The notes beneath the pieces are model-generated. The model saw nothing but the letters and a program-made list of their open reading frames with translations. It made no database searches and had not been told where the DNA came from. Below, piece by piece: positions 27,301-36,500 of a DNA stretch of 64,000 nucleotides; the stretch's first letter is position 1, and every line of letters begins with the position of its first letter. This stretch comes from Phycisphaerae bacterium (GTDB lineage Bacteria; Planctomycetota; Phycisphaerae; UBA1845; Fen-1342): the NCBI GenBank assembly GCA_030428945.1, contig JAUIEC010000017.1, positions 1 to 64,000 of the forward strand, given 5' to 3'. Both the position numbers and the translations under genes were made by a program.

Positions 27301-30300
27301 CGACGACCTGGACCCCAGCGAGGGGGGCCAGGTCAGTTGGAAGGAACTGAGCGACCGCGTCGTGATCAGTTGGGTCGACGTGCCCGAGGACGGCCTCGGC
27401 AACGACCTGACCTTCCAGGTCGAGATGTTCTACGACGGACGGATTCAACTGGCGTGGCTCGACATTCCCGCGACCGACGGACTGGTCGGACTCTCGGCCG
27501 GCGGCAACACGCCGATCGACTACTTCACCAGCGACCTGTCCGAGTTCGTCGACTGTGGCCCGCGCCCGCCGTCGGCCGCCGGCCGGACAGTGGAACTCGG
27601 CCAGGGGCGTGAGGCGACCTTCACGCTGCTGGCCTCGGACGACGGCACGCCGCTGCCGCCCTCGCTGGACTACATCATCACGTCGCTGCCGGGCTTCACG
27701 TTGCGGGACGCCGGCACCGGGCAGACGATCCTGTCGGGCGACCTGCCGTACACGCTCGACGCGGGCGGCAACGAAGTGACCTACGCCCCGGACCCGAACT
27801 TCCTCGGAACCGACTCGTTCAACTTCAAGGTCAACGACGGCGGCATGCCGCCGACCGGAGGCGACTCGAACATCGCGACGGTCACCCTCGAAGTCACGCC
27901 GGTGCTGCAGTTGCCGGTCTTCGACAACTTCCCGACCACCGAGTTCAACCCGGGCGTCTGGCGCACCGTGATCGGCGCGACCATCGACACCGACGGCATC
28001 AACGAACCCAGCCCGCCCTACTCGGCCCGGCTGAACGGCACGCCGAACGGGCGCGACGAACTGATCTCGCACATCGTCGACCTGTCGGGCGCCGGCAACG
28101 CGATCCTGCGCTACGCCTGGGAGCGGACCGGCCTCGGCGAAAGTCCCGACGCCGGTGACAACCTGTGGGTCGAGTACCTGAACGCGACCGGCCAGTGGCA
28201 GACGCTGACCCAGTACGCCGGCGACGGCGCCGACCTGAGCGACTACGTCCAGGTCAGCTCGCCGCTGCCGCCGGAAGCCCTGCACGCCGACTTCCGCCTG
28301 CGATTCCGCACGAAGGGCACCTCCGGATCGACGCCGTTCGACGACTGGTTCGTCGACAACGTCTTCCTGACCGTGCCCGGCACGCCCCTGGCGAGCGACG
28401 CGGCCGTCAACGTGCTCCAGAACCGGGCCGCGACACTGACCCTCGACGCCAGCGACCCGAACGGCGACCCGCTCGACACGCTCGTGCTGACGCTGCCCGA
28501 CAGCGGCACGCTGGTCGATCCGAACACCGGCGAGATTCTGCCCGGTGACCTGCCGTACATGATCGCCGGCGGCGGACGGACGGTGATCTACACGCCCGCC
28601 CCGGGCTACCTGGGCGCCGACGTGTTCACCTTCCAGGTGACCGACGGGCTGCTGTCGTCCAACGTGGCGAGCATCGTCATCGACGTGCAGCCGGTCCTGA
28701 GCCTGCCGTTCTACGAGCCGTTCGCGACGCAGACGATCGACGCCGGCCGCTGGGCGGTCAGCGACGGCGTGACGATTGATGACGTCGGCCTGAACGAACC
28801 GACCGCGCCCTACTCGGGCCGCTTCAACGGCGCACCGAGCGCCGGCGACACGCTCGAATCGTTCGCGATCGACCTCGAAGGCCTGGTGGGCATGCGCCTG
28901 CGGTACGCCTGGCAGCGCACCGGCGGCGGCGAGAGCCCCGACCCCGGCGAGGACCTGGTCGTCTCGTACTTCAACGACGCCGGACAGTGGCTCGAAATCG
29001 CCCGCTACGACGGCGACGGCGCCGACATGACCGACTACCTGCTCGAGGATCTGCCGCTGCCGGCCGACGCCCTGCACGAGCAGTTCCGTGTGCGGTTCGC
29101 CAACAGCAGCACTTCCGCCTCGACGCTCGACGACTGGTTCGTCGATGACATCGAGGTCTACAGCGAGTCGGCCCCGACCGCCTTCAGCCAGTCGCTCGGC
29201 CTGCCGCAGTACGGCTGGACCGACATCGTCCTGACCGGCAGCGACCCGAACGACGATCCGCTGACATTCGTCGTGACCAGCCTGCCGACCCTCGGAGCCC
29301 TGATCGACCGGGGCAACGGCATGCTGATCGAGGCCGGCATGCTGCCGTACACGCTGTTCGGCGGCGGCAGCACGGTCCGCTACATCCCCGACTGGGGCGT
29401 CACCGGACCCGACGTGTTCACCTTCGCGGTCGATGACGGGCTGTTCCGCTCGGGCGATGCGACCATCTCGATCCAGGTCGGCGGCACGCAGCCGATCGCG
29501 TCCTTCCCGCTCGACAGCGACCCGGGCTGGACCACCGAGGGCCTCTGGGAATTCGGAGTTCCCCAGGGCAACAGCTTCGACCCGACTTCGGGCTACACCG
29601 GCAGCAACGTCTACGGCTACAACCTGGCCGGTCCGTACGAGAACGGCATCCCGGCACCGCTGTACCTGACGACGACGGCGATCGACTGCTCGCAGGGCGA
29701 GAACCTGGAACTGCAGTTCCGCCGCTGGCTGGGGGTCGAGGACAGCGACTTCGACCACGCCAACATCGAGGCCTCCAACGACGGCAGCAACTGGACCACC
29801 GTCTGGAACCACGGGGCCGGCAACCTGGTCGCGACGAGTTGGTCACTGCGTACCTATGACATCTCCGCGATCGCCGACGGCCAGGCGACCGTCTACGTCC
29901 GCTGGGGCATGGGCGCGACCGACGGGTCGGCCCAGTTCGCCGGATGGAACCTCGATGACATCGAGATCGTCGGCGACGTCATCGGCGGCGTCGGCGACCT
30001 CGACAGCGACGGCGACCTCGACGGCGATGACCACCTCGCCATGCTCGGCGCCTATCGCACCTGCGAAGGCCAGCCCGGCTACGACGTGGCGGCCGACCTC
30101 GACGGCGACACCTGCGTCACGATCTACGACTACCTGCTGTGGATCGAGCTGTACCGCAACTTCGCCGGCGATCCGAACGCCCCGGTCCCGGCCCCGGCCC
30201 TGGGCGACTTCGACGGCGACGGGCTCGTCGGTGCCAGCGACTGGCTGGCGCTGCCGGGCTGCATGACCGGGCCCGATGTCGCCGCCGGCGGGGCCTGCCT

Positions 30301-30379
30301 GACGGCGTTCGACCTCGACCTCGACGGCGATGTCGACCTGCACGACGTGGCGATCTTCGCCCTGCTGTATCCGTATTGA
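24326..30379 (+). CDS. Giant exported subtilase (S8) with Ig/cadherin-like modules and dockerin-like tail
   Basis: A 2017-residue protein. GTG start with AGGAG seven bases upstream; signal peptide ends near residue 21. A prodomain-like region is followed by the S8 protease: D251 (VLVYDAGAV), H277 (DHATHVAGT), N392 (AGGN) and S475 (GTSMASPT). Next come a jelly roll, Ig/fibronectin-like domains, at least three cadherin-like repeats (DPNGDPLDTLVLT, NDDPLTFVVTSLP) interleaved with lectin-like blocks, a module beginning near FPLDSDPGWTTEG that is shared with the 38669 protease, and four calcium loops at the end (DLDSDGDLDGDDHLAML, DLDLDGDVDLHDVAIF). All catalytic residues are present, so it should be active. 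Confidence 0.85.
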   Translation: MSTRILSLLTLIGLGIATVHAGEIRWQSGRIGTEFRGPAEAAGSLAGLATARGADVQHVVVQFDGPVSAATRAKLAAAGVRLQAPLGDHAYYARLDGGVYRRTAVAAVAGLQVALPVEREWKLHPGLLAGEIYPWMVVDEDPDEASDAVEPLVAVYAMFFPDVDLQDAATLVASYGASIRSAVQSVNTLVIEVPYSQVFALADDDRVMYLEPPLPRMSELNDSNRSRVEADAAQSPPYSLDGSGVRVLVYDAGAVLSTHTDLTGRVRSGDGAGLSDHATHVAGTIGGDGTASSGNLRGMAPGVMFDSYEFSTGGPLSAGFLYTDPGDIEADYNDSINNFGSDISNNSIGSNVAPNGFPCDWEGNYNVTSALIDAIVRGSLGNPYRIVWAGGNERSSGACGSTYNTIPPPSGAKNHISVGALNSNNDTMTSFSSWGPTDDGRIKPDISAPGCQSNGDNGVTSASSSGGYTVKCGTSMASPTVCGVGALMLQQFRLTYPGEPDFRNSTLKALLAHTAVDLGNPGPDYQSGYGSIRAVPAIEQVQAGNFFEGELVQGETVRVLVVAGPGDPEIRVTLAWDDAPGTPAVNPTLVNDLDLRVFDPNLVRHYPWTLDPMNPANVAVRTQEDHTNNIEQVLITTPTPGAYLIEIHGFNVPAGPQSFSLVATPVLVQCSTQGDVTLDRSAYACQSTLTVRVNDCDLNLDDGVIDTVQINVASTSEGGGETITLTETSAETALFEGTLTLDTTDAAGVLLVAEGDTVTATYIDADDGFGSTNVTVQTTAPVDCTPPVVSNVQAVDVDPRSARILFDTDEGALATVRYGTSCGLLDGAANAQGFNTGHSIDLSGLVDNTTYFYAVEVEDAAGNLTLDDNGGACYTFTTPEIPDYFTELFPSFDLDNMAIEFAPNGSVDFYGTCSFETTVLPSDPAGGTQLPLNDTASATINLSPGHAVLLYGVSYTTLYVNANGNITFDAPDSDSTESIDEHFEVPRISVFYDDLDPSEGGQVSWKELSDRVVISWVDVPEDGLGNDLTFQVEMFYDGRIQLAWLDIPATDGLVGLSAGGNTPIDYFTSDLSEFVDCGPRPPSAAGRTVELGQGREATFTLLASDDGTPLPPSLDYIITSLPGFTLRDAGTGQTILSGDLPYTLDAGGNEVTYAPDPNFLGTDSFNFKVNDGGMPPTGGDSNIATVTLEVTPVLQLPVFDNFPTTEFNPGVWRTVIGATIDTDGINEPSPPYSARLNGTPNGRDELISHIVDLSGAGNAILRYAWERTGLGESPDAGDNLWVEYLNATGQWQTLTQYAGDGADLSDYVQVSSPLPPEALHADFRLRFRTKGTSGSTPFDDWFVDNVFLTVPGTPLASDAAVNVLQNRAATLTLDASDPNGDPLDTLVLTLPDSGTLVDPNTGEILPGDLPYMIAGGGRTVIYTPAPGYLGADVFTFQVTDGLLSSNVASIVIDVQPVLSLPFYEPFATQTIDAGRWAVSDGVTIDDVGLNEPTAPYSGRFNGAPSAGDTLESFAIDLEGLVGMRLRYAWQRTGGGESPDPGEDLVVSYFNDAGQWLEIARYDGDGADMTDYLLEDLPLPADALHEQFRVRFANSSTSASTLDDWFVDDIEVYSESAPTAFSQSLGLPQYGWTDIVLTGSDPNDDPLTFVVTSLPTLGALIDRGNGMLIEAGMLPYTLFGGGSTVRYIPDWGVTGPDVFTFAVDDGLFRSGDATISIQVGGTQPIASFPLDSDPGWTTEGLWEFGVPQGNSFDPTSGYTGSNVYGYNLAGPYENGIPAPLYLTTTAIDCSQGENLELQFRRWLGVEDSDFDHANIEASNDGSNWTTVWNHGAGNLVATSWSLRTYDISAIADGQATVYVRWGMGATDGSAQFAGWNLDDIEIVGDVIGGVGDLDSDGDLDGDDHLAMLGAYRTCEGQPGYDVAADLDGDTCVTIYDYLLWIELYRNFAGDPNAPVPAPALGDFDGDGLVGASDWLALPGCMTGPDVAAGGACLTAFDLDLDGDVDLHDVAIFALLYPY

Positions 30380-30390
30380 CCCGACCCGCG

Positions 30391-30432
30391 CCGGCCGGTG
30401 CGTCGCGCTGCCTCGCGCGGCGGACCGGCCGG
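30391..30432 (+). terminator. Hairpin between the subtilase and the C15-like gene
   Basis: CCGGCCGGT (30391-30399) pairs with ACCGGCCGG (30424-30432). No T-tract follows. It could attenuate or end the long upstream transcript. Confidence 0.4.
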
Positions 30433-30453
30433 GGGTCGCTCCGGAGAATCACG

Positions 30454-31497
30454 ATGCGTCTGCTGCGTCCGCCGGCCGTCGGGTCGGCGCTCCTCTCGTG
30501 CGCCCTGCTGACCGGACCGGCCCTCGGCCAGGACACCCGCGACGGCGCCTGGCCGGACGGCCCGCCCGCCAGCCTGCCCGACCTGCGGCCGGACCGCACG
30601 GGCTTTCCGCGACCCGCCCCGCTGCTGATCGACAACGGGCTGCCCAGCATCGTGCTGACCGGCTACTGGCCGCCGACCAACGAGATGCTGCGGCCGTGGA
30701 GCACCGATCCGAACCAGAACCCGGGCGGCTGGATCGGGGCGAACTGGGAGGGGCGCGGCTACAACGTGTACGCGTTCTTTCCGGAGTTCCCCGGCGGCAC
30801 CGGCGTGAACCCGAAGGGTGACGGCGACTTCGAGGTCGACTACCAGGACACGTCGGCGGACTGGTGGGACCTGCTGCCGGTCATGCGGCCGATCGCGCTG
30901 ACGACGACCAGTCGGGCCAACACGTCGATCGGCTGGGAACTGGAAGGCGGCAACCGCTTCTACGCCAACTCGACCTGGACCAACGACTACCTGTCGCCGT
31001 TCGATCCGACCGCCGGCGAACCGTCCGACCCGGCCGGGACCGAGCGGTTCTCGACGCTGCCGATCCCGGAGATCATCGCGGCGATCTCGGCTTCCGACGC
31101 GGTCGTGGATCCGTTCAGCACGACGATCGACAACGGGCGTTTCCTGTCGAGCTACATCGGCTACCACGGCAACTGGTGGAAGGACCTGCACGACGACCCG
31201 AACGAGCCGGACCGCTGTTACGCCGGCGGACACATTCATGTCGGACGCGACACGCTGGTCGCCGAAGCGACGCACGCGATGGAGATCACCCTGCGCGAAG
31301 TGATCACCCGGACGGACCGGCAGCGCTTCGACAAGGACGGGGACGGCACGATCGACGGCGACGACGCCGCCTCGCTGCTGACCTGCCTGCTCGGCCCGGA
31401 CGTCAGCATCGCCGGCCTGTGCAGCCCGCAGGACACCGACCAGGACGTCGACGCCGACCTGCGCGACGTCGTCTGGCTGCAACGCAGAGCCCGCTAG
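30454..31497 (+). CDS. Exported pyroglutamyl-peptidase (C15)-like protein with dockerin-like tail, catalytic Cys apparently lost
   Basis: A 347-residue protein, signal peptide 1-26. The body resembles pyrrolidone-carboxylate peptidases: LTGYWPPTNEMLR near residue 68 (family LLTGFxPF), then GRFLSSYIGYHG (228-239) where C15 enzymes carry the nucleophile in a G-x-[FY]-x-C-N context, and AGGHIHVG (257-264) matching the GFIHVP region with its histidine. Here the Cys position is Ser (232 or 233), so the usual thiol peptidase chemistry should be absent unless Ser substitutes. Two calcium-loop motifs end the protein (DKDGDGTIDGDDAASLL, DTDQDVDADLRDVV). The family call is by motif only. Confidence 0.55.
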   Translation: MRLLRPPAVGSALLSCALLTGPALGQDTRDGAWPDGPPASLPDLRPDRTGFPRPAPLLIDNGLPSIVLTGYWPPTNEMLRPWSTDPNQNPGGWIGANWEGRGYNVYAFFPEFPGGTGVNPKGDGDFEVDYQDTSADWWDLLPVMRPIALTTTSRANTSIGWELEGGNRFYANSTWTNDYLSPFDPTAGEPSDPAGTERFSTLPIPEIIAAISASDAVVDPFSTTIDNGRFLSSYIGYHGNWWKDLHDDPNEPDRCYAGGHIHVGRDTLVAEATHAMEITLREVITRTDRQRFDKDGDGTIDGDDAASLLTCLLGPDVSIAGLCSPQDTDQDVDADLRDVVWLQRRAR

Positions 31498-31509
31498 AGG
31501 GTGGGCCCG

Positions 31510-31580
31510 TAACGAGGGAGCGAGGGAGCCAGGGAGCGAGGGAGCGAGGGAGCCAGGGAGTGAGGGAGCCAGGGAGCGAG
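31510..31580. repeat. Octamer array GGGAGCGA/GGGAGCCA
   Basis: About nine 8-bp units (GAGGGAGC or CAGGGAGC), starting 12 bp after the stop codon of the C15-like gene. Similar arrays at 44117-44174, 53427-53464, 57405-57466, 57901-57954, 63264-63330 and 63402-63453. Confidence 0.85.
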
Positions 31581-31756
31581 CGCCGGGTGCCCCACCCTTG
31601 AACGAGCGCAGCGAGTGGAAGGGTGGGGGACTGCGTTGGCCCGACAAACGGAAAAACGACCGCGGAAGCGCCGGGTGCCCCACGCTTGAGCGAGCGCAGC
31701 GAGTGGAAGGGTGGGGGACTGCGTTGGGCCGACAAACGGAAAAAGGACCGCGACGC
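31581..31756 (+). repeat. Element B with linker, two tandem copies of 88 bp
   Basis: Two consecutive 88-bp copies (31581-31668 and 31669-31756). Each starts CGCCGGGTGCCCCAC, holds the CGAGCGCAGCGAGTGGAAG core and the GGGTGGGGGACTGCGTTGG arm, then the linker CCGACAAACGGAAAAA. The copies differ at only a few positions. The second runs directly into element A. Confidence 0.85.
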
Positions 31757-31763
31757 GGAAGCA

Positions 31764-31844
31764 CCACGCGGTGCGGCATCGACGCCTGCGGGCTCCCGGG
31801 TCGGATGGAATCGCGGACTGCCGCGTCGATGACGCACCCTACGC
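31764..31844 (-). repeat. Element A, copy 2 (inverted)
   Basis: Reads in the opposite orientation to copy 1: CACGCGGTGCGGCATCGACG at the left end and CCGCGTCGATGACGCACCC at the right. With the preceding element B it forms the composite repeat also seen at 43952-44121. The remainder of the gap to 31902 holds only TTACCTGC octamer-like units (31879-31900). Confidence 0.85.
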
Positions 31845-31901
31845 CGCTGAGTCACCCCGCCTGCACACGAGCCCCCCTGCTTACCTGCTTACCTGCTTAC
31901 T

Positions 31902-31936
31902 AAGAAAAAGGGCCGGCCACGCGTGGTGACCGGCCC
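31902..31936 (-). terminator. Terminator of the PEP-CTERM gene 31970-33286
   Basis: Minus-strand stem GGGCCGGTCAC / GTGGCCGGCCC (31910-31920 and 31926-31936, one mismatch), then a T-rich run (complement of AAGAAAAA at 31902-31909). Confidence 0.8.
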
Positions 31937-31969
31937 CGAAGGAATCGTACAGGTTGTCGCGGCCGGGTC

Positions 31970-33286
31970 TTAGCGGCGGCGACGGAGGGCCAGGAGCAGG
32001 CCGCCGGCGAGCAGCAGGCCGCTGGCCGGTTCGGGGACGATGATCATGAAGACGCCGTCGATGCCACCTTCGAGCTGGGCCCGGAAGATGATGTACTGAC
32101 CGTTGTCGCTGAAGGCGTACGCTTCGCTGATGCCGTTCAACGTGTCGATCACCATGTCGGTGCCGCCGACGTTGACGGTCGTGACGCCTTCCTGAACGAT
32201 CAGCCGGTCATTGATGAACAGCCCGGTGTCGATGTCCGTGTCCGGGTCGGACCAGTCACCGTACCAGAGGATGTTCCCGGCGTTGTCGATGTCGATCGGG
32301 CCGGAGCCGAAGCTGGTCAGGCCGAACCCGTTCGTGTCGGCCAGCACGTCGCCTTCCTGGACGAACTTGTCGCCGTTCTTGACGATCAGCAGGTTGCTGG
32401 CGCTGTCACCGTCGAGCGAGGCGCTGAACATGTAGTCGCCGTTGTCGTTCAGATCCAGCTCGGTGCTCGTCAGCGTGGCGTAGGTCCGCCCGGCGATCGG
32501 CGAGGCCCCGCCTTCCTGCGCCAGCAGGCCGCCGTTCATCATGATCAGGTCGTTGGTCGTCGTGTCGCCATCCACGTCAACCGCGTACATCGCGTCGCCG
32601 TTGTTGTTGAACGCGGTCTCGTGCGGGCCGGTGCCGAGGTCGGTCACGAAGCGGCCGGGAATCACCTCGTCGCCTTCCTTGACGATCACCGTCTCGGTGA
32701 ACGCCCCGCCGGGGTTGTCGATCCGGACCAGGGCCCGGTCGGCGGTGCTGCCGACGCCCGGGATATCGACCGTGGCCGTCACCAGGATCTGGTCGCTGTT
32801 GTTGATCTTGGCATCGAAGAAGCCGCGATACGGCGTGCTGGGCATCGACGGTGCGGTCGAGTTGGTTCCTTCCTGGATCAGCAGGTTGGTGTTGAAGTAG
32901 ATGCCCGAGTCATCATTCGACCCGGTCGTCCCGTCGAGGAAGAAGTTCCAGCCGCTGTTGCCGCTGTCGTTGATGTTGATCGCGTCGAAGCGGTCCAGCG
33001 TCGCACCGGCCGGGGACGGCAGCGCCTGCCCCTCACGCAGCGCGGTCGCGAACGGCCCCACGCCGAAACCGGTCAGCAGGACCGAATCGGTATTCGTATC
33101 GGCGTTGTTGGTATCCCACTCGGCGTACCACTGGCCGAAGTTGTTGACCGCGACACTCGCGGGCAGCGTCGTGTCACCAACGCCGGCAACGGTGTCTCCC
33201 TCGATCACGAGTGGCTGTACCGGCGGGCCGGCCAGGGCGATGGATGCGGTCGCCCCGAACAGTGAAGCCGCGAGAAATCGTCGCAT
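31970..33286 (-). CDS. PEP-CTERM protein built of EGD-type repeats
   Basis: A 438-residue protein with a signal peptide (ends ALAGP, about residue 20) and the PEP-CTERM tag at the end (VPEP, ASGLLLAGGLLLAL, RRRR). Between them lie about seven repeats of about 55 residues with the pattern xxxQEGD, a loop, then NNNGDxxYxxDxDGDT (examples VKEGDEVIPGRF, LAQEGGASPIAGRTY, FVQEGDVLADTNG). The same unit occurs in the 19448-23401 protein, which has a dockerin-like tail instead. This suggests a beta-propeller or similar fold. GGAGGAG precedes the ATG. A good promoter and terminator make it a single-gene unit. Role unknown. Confidence 0.8.
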   Translation of the reverse strand: MRRFLAASLFGATASIALAGPPVQPLVIEGDTVAGVGDTTLPASVAVNNFGQWYAEWDTNNADTNTDSVLLTGFGVGPFATALREGQALPSPAGATLDRFDAININDSGNSGWNFFLDGTTGSNDDSGIYFNTNLLIQEGTNSTAPSMPSTPYRGFFDAKINNSDQILVTATVDIPGVGSTADRALVRIDNPGGAFTETVIVKEGDEVIPGRFVTDLGTGPHETAFNNNGDAMYAVDVDGDTTTNDLIMMNGGLLAQEGGASPIAGRTYATLTSTELDLNDNGDYMFSASLDGDSASNLLIVKNGDKFVQEGDVLADTNGFGLTSFGSGPIDIDNAGNILWYGDWSDPDTDIDTGLFINDRLIVQEGVTTVNVGGTDMVIDTLNGISEAYAFSDNGQYIIFRAQLEGGIDGVFMIIVPEPASGLLLAGGLLLALRRRR

Positions 33287-33351
33287 CGGTAACTCCTCCG
33301 TTCCGCTGAATTGCTCTGACGAGTGAAGGCACTCGCCCCTGATAAGAACCG

Positions 33352-33380
33352 ATCTTACGAACCGCCGGGAGCGTTTTCAA
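33352..33380 (-). promoter_or_regulatory. Promoter of the PEP-CTERM gene 31970-33286
   Basis: On the minus strand TTGAAA (33375-33380) and TAAGAT (33352-33357) are separated by exactly 17 bp, about 65 bp before the ATG. One of the best sigma-70-like matches in the window. Confidence 0.65.
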
Positions 33381-33546
33381 TCGGATTCCCGGGCCAGGCA
33401 GGACCACCTGACGACCACCGTCGATAGCCCTTCTTCACAACACCTGGTTCCGCGCACGTTGGTACTTGTCTCGTATCGACTTATGGGAAACGGCGCGCAG
33501 CCGTCCGCGCAGGCCCGCGACGCCGCCGGCGAATCGGGCCCCGACA

Positions 33547-36500
33547 CTAACCGTCGAACGACAACTGGAACGCCAGCACATCGTCCAGGTCCACGTCGCC
33601 GTCGCCGTCGAAGTCCGCCAGGCGGCACGGGCCGCACACGTCCGCGTCCGCGTCGATCTCCGGACCAAGCAGGCAACCGTTCAGCAGGCCGAAGTCGTCG
33701 AAGTCGATGTCACCATCGCCGTCGAGATCACCCGGCGTCGCCGGCGGACTGGCCGCCACCAGGCAGATGCTCTCCTCGCAGATGTTGCCGGCGCAGTCCG
33801 TGACCCGCACCGTGCCGCTGCCGTCGAGCGCCTCGTTGGTCAGCTCGACCGTGTAGCGGACGATCGCATCGCCGGCCACGAACGCCGGATCGACCGTCAG
33901 CGTCAGGTTGCTGTCGCCGACCAGCACGACCGAACAGATGCCCAAATCGTGCGTGCCACCGTCCTCGGCCCGCCCGTCGTACTGCTGCGGGAACGTGGCC
34001 GACGTGATCCGCAGCGACCAGTTGTCGAGCGTCCCGAGGTTGAAGCTGGCATCGTCGATCGCCTGCAGCGTGTACGTCCCGGCCGCGATCGCCCCGTCCA
34101 GCACGCTCAGCGTCGCCGGCGGTTCGGGCTGATAGCTCCCGGTGAACGGCGCCTCGCCGAACGAATCCGGAATCGGACTCGCGGCCTCATCGTCCAGCGT
34201 CGTGTCGCGGAAGTCGTTGCCGGTCGAGCCGATGTCCGAGAACAGGCTCAGCACGCTCGGCGCGATCAGCCGCAGGTCGATATCGTCGTCGAACGGATGC
34301 GTGATGTTGATGGTCAGGTCGACATCGTCGATCACATCGAAGTCCGGCACGACGATGTCAGCCGTCGCCCCGGCCCCGCTCGCGTCCGGCAGCGGCGCGT
34401 TGACCGGACCGCTGAAGTAGCGCCTGGACGTGTCGAGCGTCGACGTGCAGACCGGCGCGCTCGCGTCGATGTCGATCAGCACGTGCCGCCGGAAACCGGC
34501 CGCATCGGTCACCCGCACGTACCCGCGGGCATTGGCCATGTCGTCGATCCGGGCGACCGTGAACGTGGCGCTCCCGGCCGGCAGCGGATCGAGTTCGACG
34601 ATCTCTAGGTTGTCCGACCACGGAGCCAGTTCGATCGACACGATTCCGCTGTCACCCGGGGCGTTGTCGCTGGCCGTGCCCTCGAACTTCTCGATGTTGA
34701 CCACGCCGCCCGCCACCGGCAGGTTCTGGTCGGCAAGCTGCGCGGCCAGCGAAATCGGCACGCTGGTGACGTTGCCGGCGCAGTCGGTGATCTCCAGCGT
34801 CCCGCTGCCCGGCAGGTTCGGATCGCTCAGCGAAACCACATACGACACCTCGGCCGCCGGCGGCGTGAAGCTCGCGTCGACGACCAGGTTGGTCGCACCG
34901 GCCGCCAGCGCGACCGAGCAGATCCCGGACTCGGGGAATCCGTCGCGGGCGACACCGACGTAGCGCTCCGGCGCCCCCGGCGCGATCACCGTGGCCTTCC
35001 AGCGACGGAACTCGCTGCGAATGCCGCCGCCCTGAATCCGGAAGTCGCCGACGAACAGGTCCCAGTCGCCGGCCGAGTCGCCGCCCTCGAACGCGAACAG
35101 CATGTTGTCGCGATCGTCGGCGTCGATGCCGTCGCCGATGAACGCACCACGCCCGTCGGGCTGGTAAAGCCCGAGGAACTCCGAACTGCCCAGCGGCGTC
35201 TCGAGGTGCGCGTCGTCAGCCTCGGGCGCATCATCGTCCAGCAGCAGTTCGAGGTTGTCCTTGGTCAGGCCCACGCTGCCACGCTCGTCCATCCCGACCC
35301 GGTTGATCAGGCTGGCAAGCTGGCCGTTGTGCGACAACGTGGCCGCCAGCCGGCCGACATCGAGCGTGTTGATCGTCAGTTCGACCAGCACCGACCCGAC
35401 CGTCACCGACTCGGGCACGTTGAAACTCGAGGTCACCCCGCCGGGAGTGGCCGGGGGCACGCTGAGCTGCGCCTCGCCGCCAAAGACCAGATCCCGCGTC
35501 GCGGCGCCCTGGCTCTCGGGGCCCTTGGTGTCGGGCAGACCCGCAAGCGTGACCGGCGTCGAGCAGGTGTTGTCGGAAATGTCGGTTACCAGCACGGTGG
35601 CGGCGCCGCTCGCGGCAGGATTGATCAGCGTGATGGTGAAGTCGACCGAGGCGTCGCCGGGCGTGAATGGATCGACCGTCAGCAGGACGTTGTTCGGATC
35701 GACCAGTTCGATCGACTGAATGCCGCCGCTGTCCGAAGCGTTGCCCTGGTACTCCTGCGGGTTGGCGAAGCCGGCGTCGATTTCGAGCGACCAGCGAACC
35801 AGGCGCGAGCCGCCGCTGGAGGTCGAAGCATCATCGCGCAGGTTCAGCCGCCAGGTGCCGGTCACCGATTCGCCGTTGAACTGCGCCAGCCCGAGCGCAT
35901 CGTCCGGCAGCCAGGTCCCGGTGTACGGCTCGTCATCCAGGATCGAAATCGTGTCGGCGGCCGCATCGTCGAAGGTCGCGTCCGTGACGCTGAACGCGCT
36001 GCTGCTGCCGATGTCACTGAAGACATCGACGCGGGTTCCGGTCGGGCTTTCGAGGAAGACGTCGATGTCCGGCACACGCGAGCCCTCGGCGGTGACGGTC
36101 ACGTTGACGTCGGCGATCGTGCCCGGCAGATCAATATCGAGCGTGCCCTCGATGCCCGGCCCGGAAGGCTGGTTGTCGGGCGCGTGAATCGGATCGTGGC
36201 GGCTCTCGAACGTGCGGGTTCCGGGCGTCACGACGCTGCCGGAGCAGATCGGCGTGCCCGCATCGATGTCGATCGCCGCACAGGCGGTGTTGCCGGCGCA
36301 GTCGACGATCACCAGTTTGCCCGAACCGCTCAGCCCCGGCGTGGCCAGTTCGATCGTGAAGCTGACCGTCGGGTCGCCCGGAGTGAAACTCAGGCCGCTG
36401 AGCGCCAGGTTCGTCGACCCGGCCGCAAGCTGCACGTCGCAGATGCCGCTGTCGCCGCCGGCATCGTCCGAAGCGACCGCGGCGATCGAGTCGTTCATGA

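Noticed and set aside
24344..29812. An 1822-codon open frame on the minus strand opposite the giant subtilase, and similar long frames opposite 19448-23401, 35206-38484 and 39152-43375
   Set aside because: Arg/Val/Asp-rich shadow translations produced by GC-rich codon use on the other strand; the opposite frames have signal peptides, catalytic motifs and ribosome sites.
31598..31929. Several short frames reading ERSEWKGGG-type peptides (also at 1931-2212 and 44104-44281)
   Set aside because: They are translations of the palindromic element B and octamer arrays, not genes.
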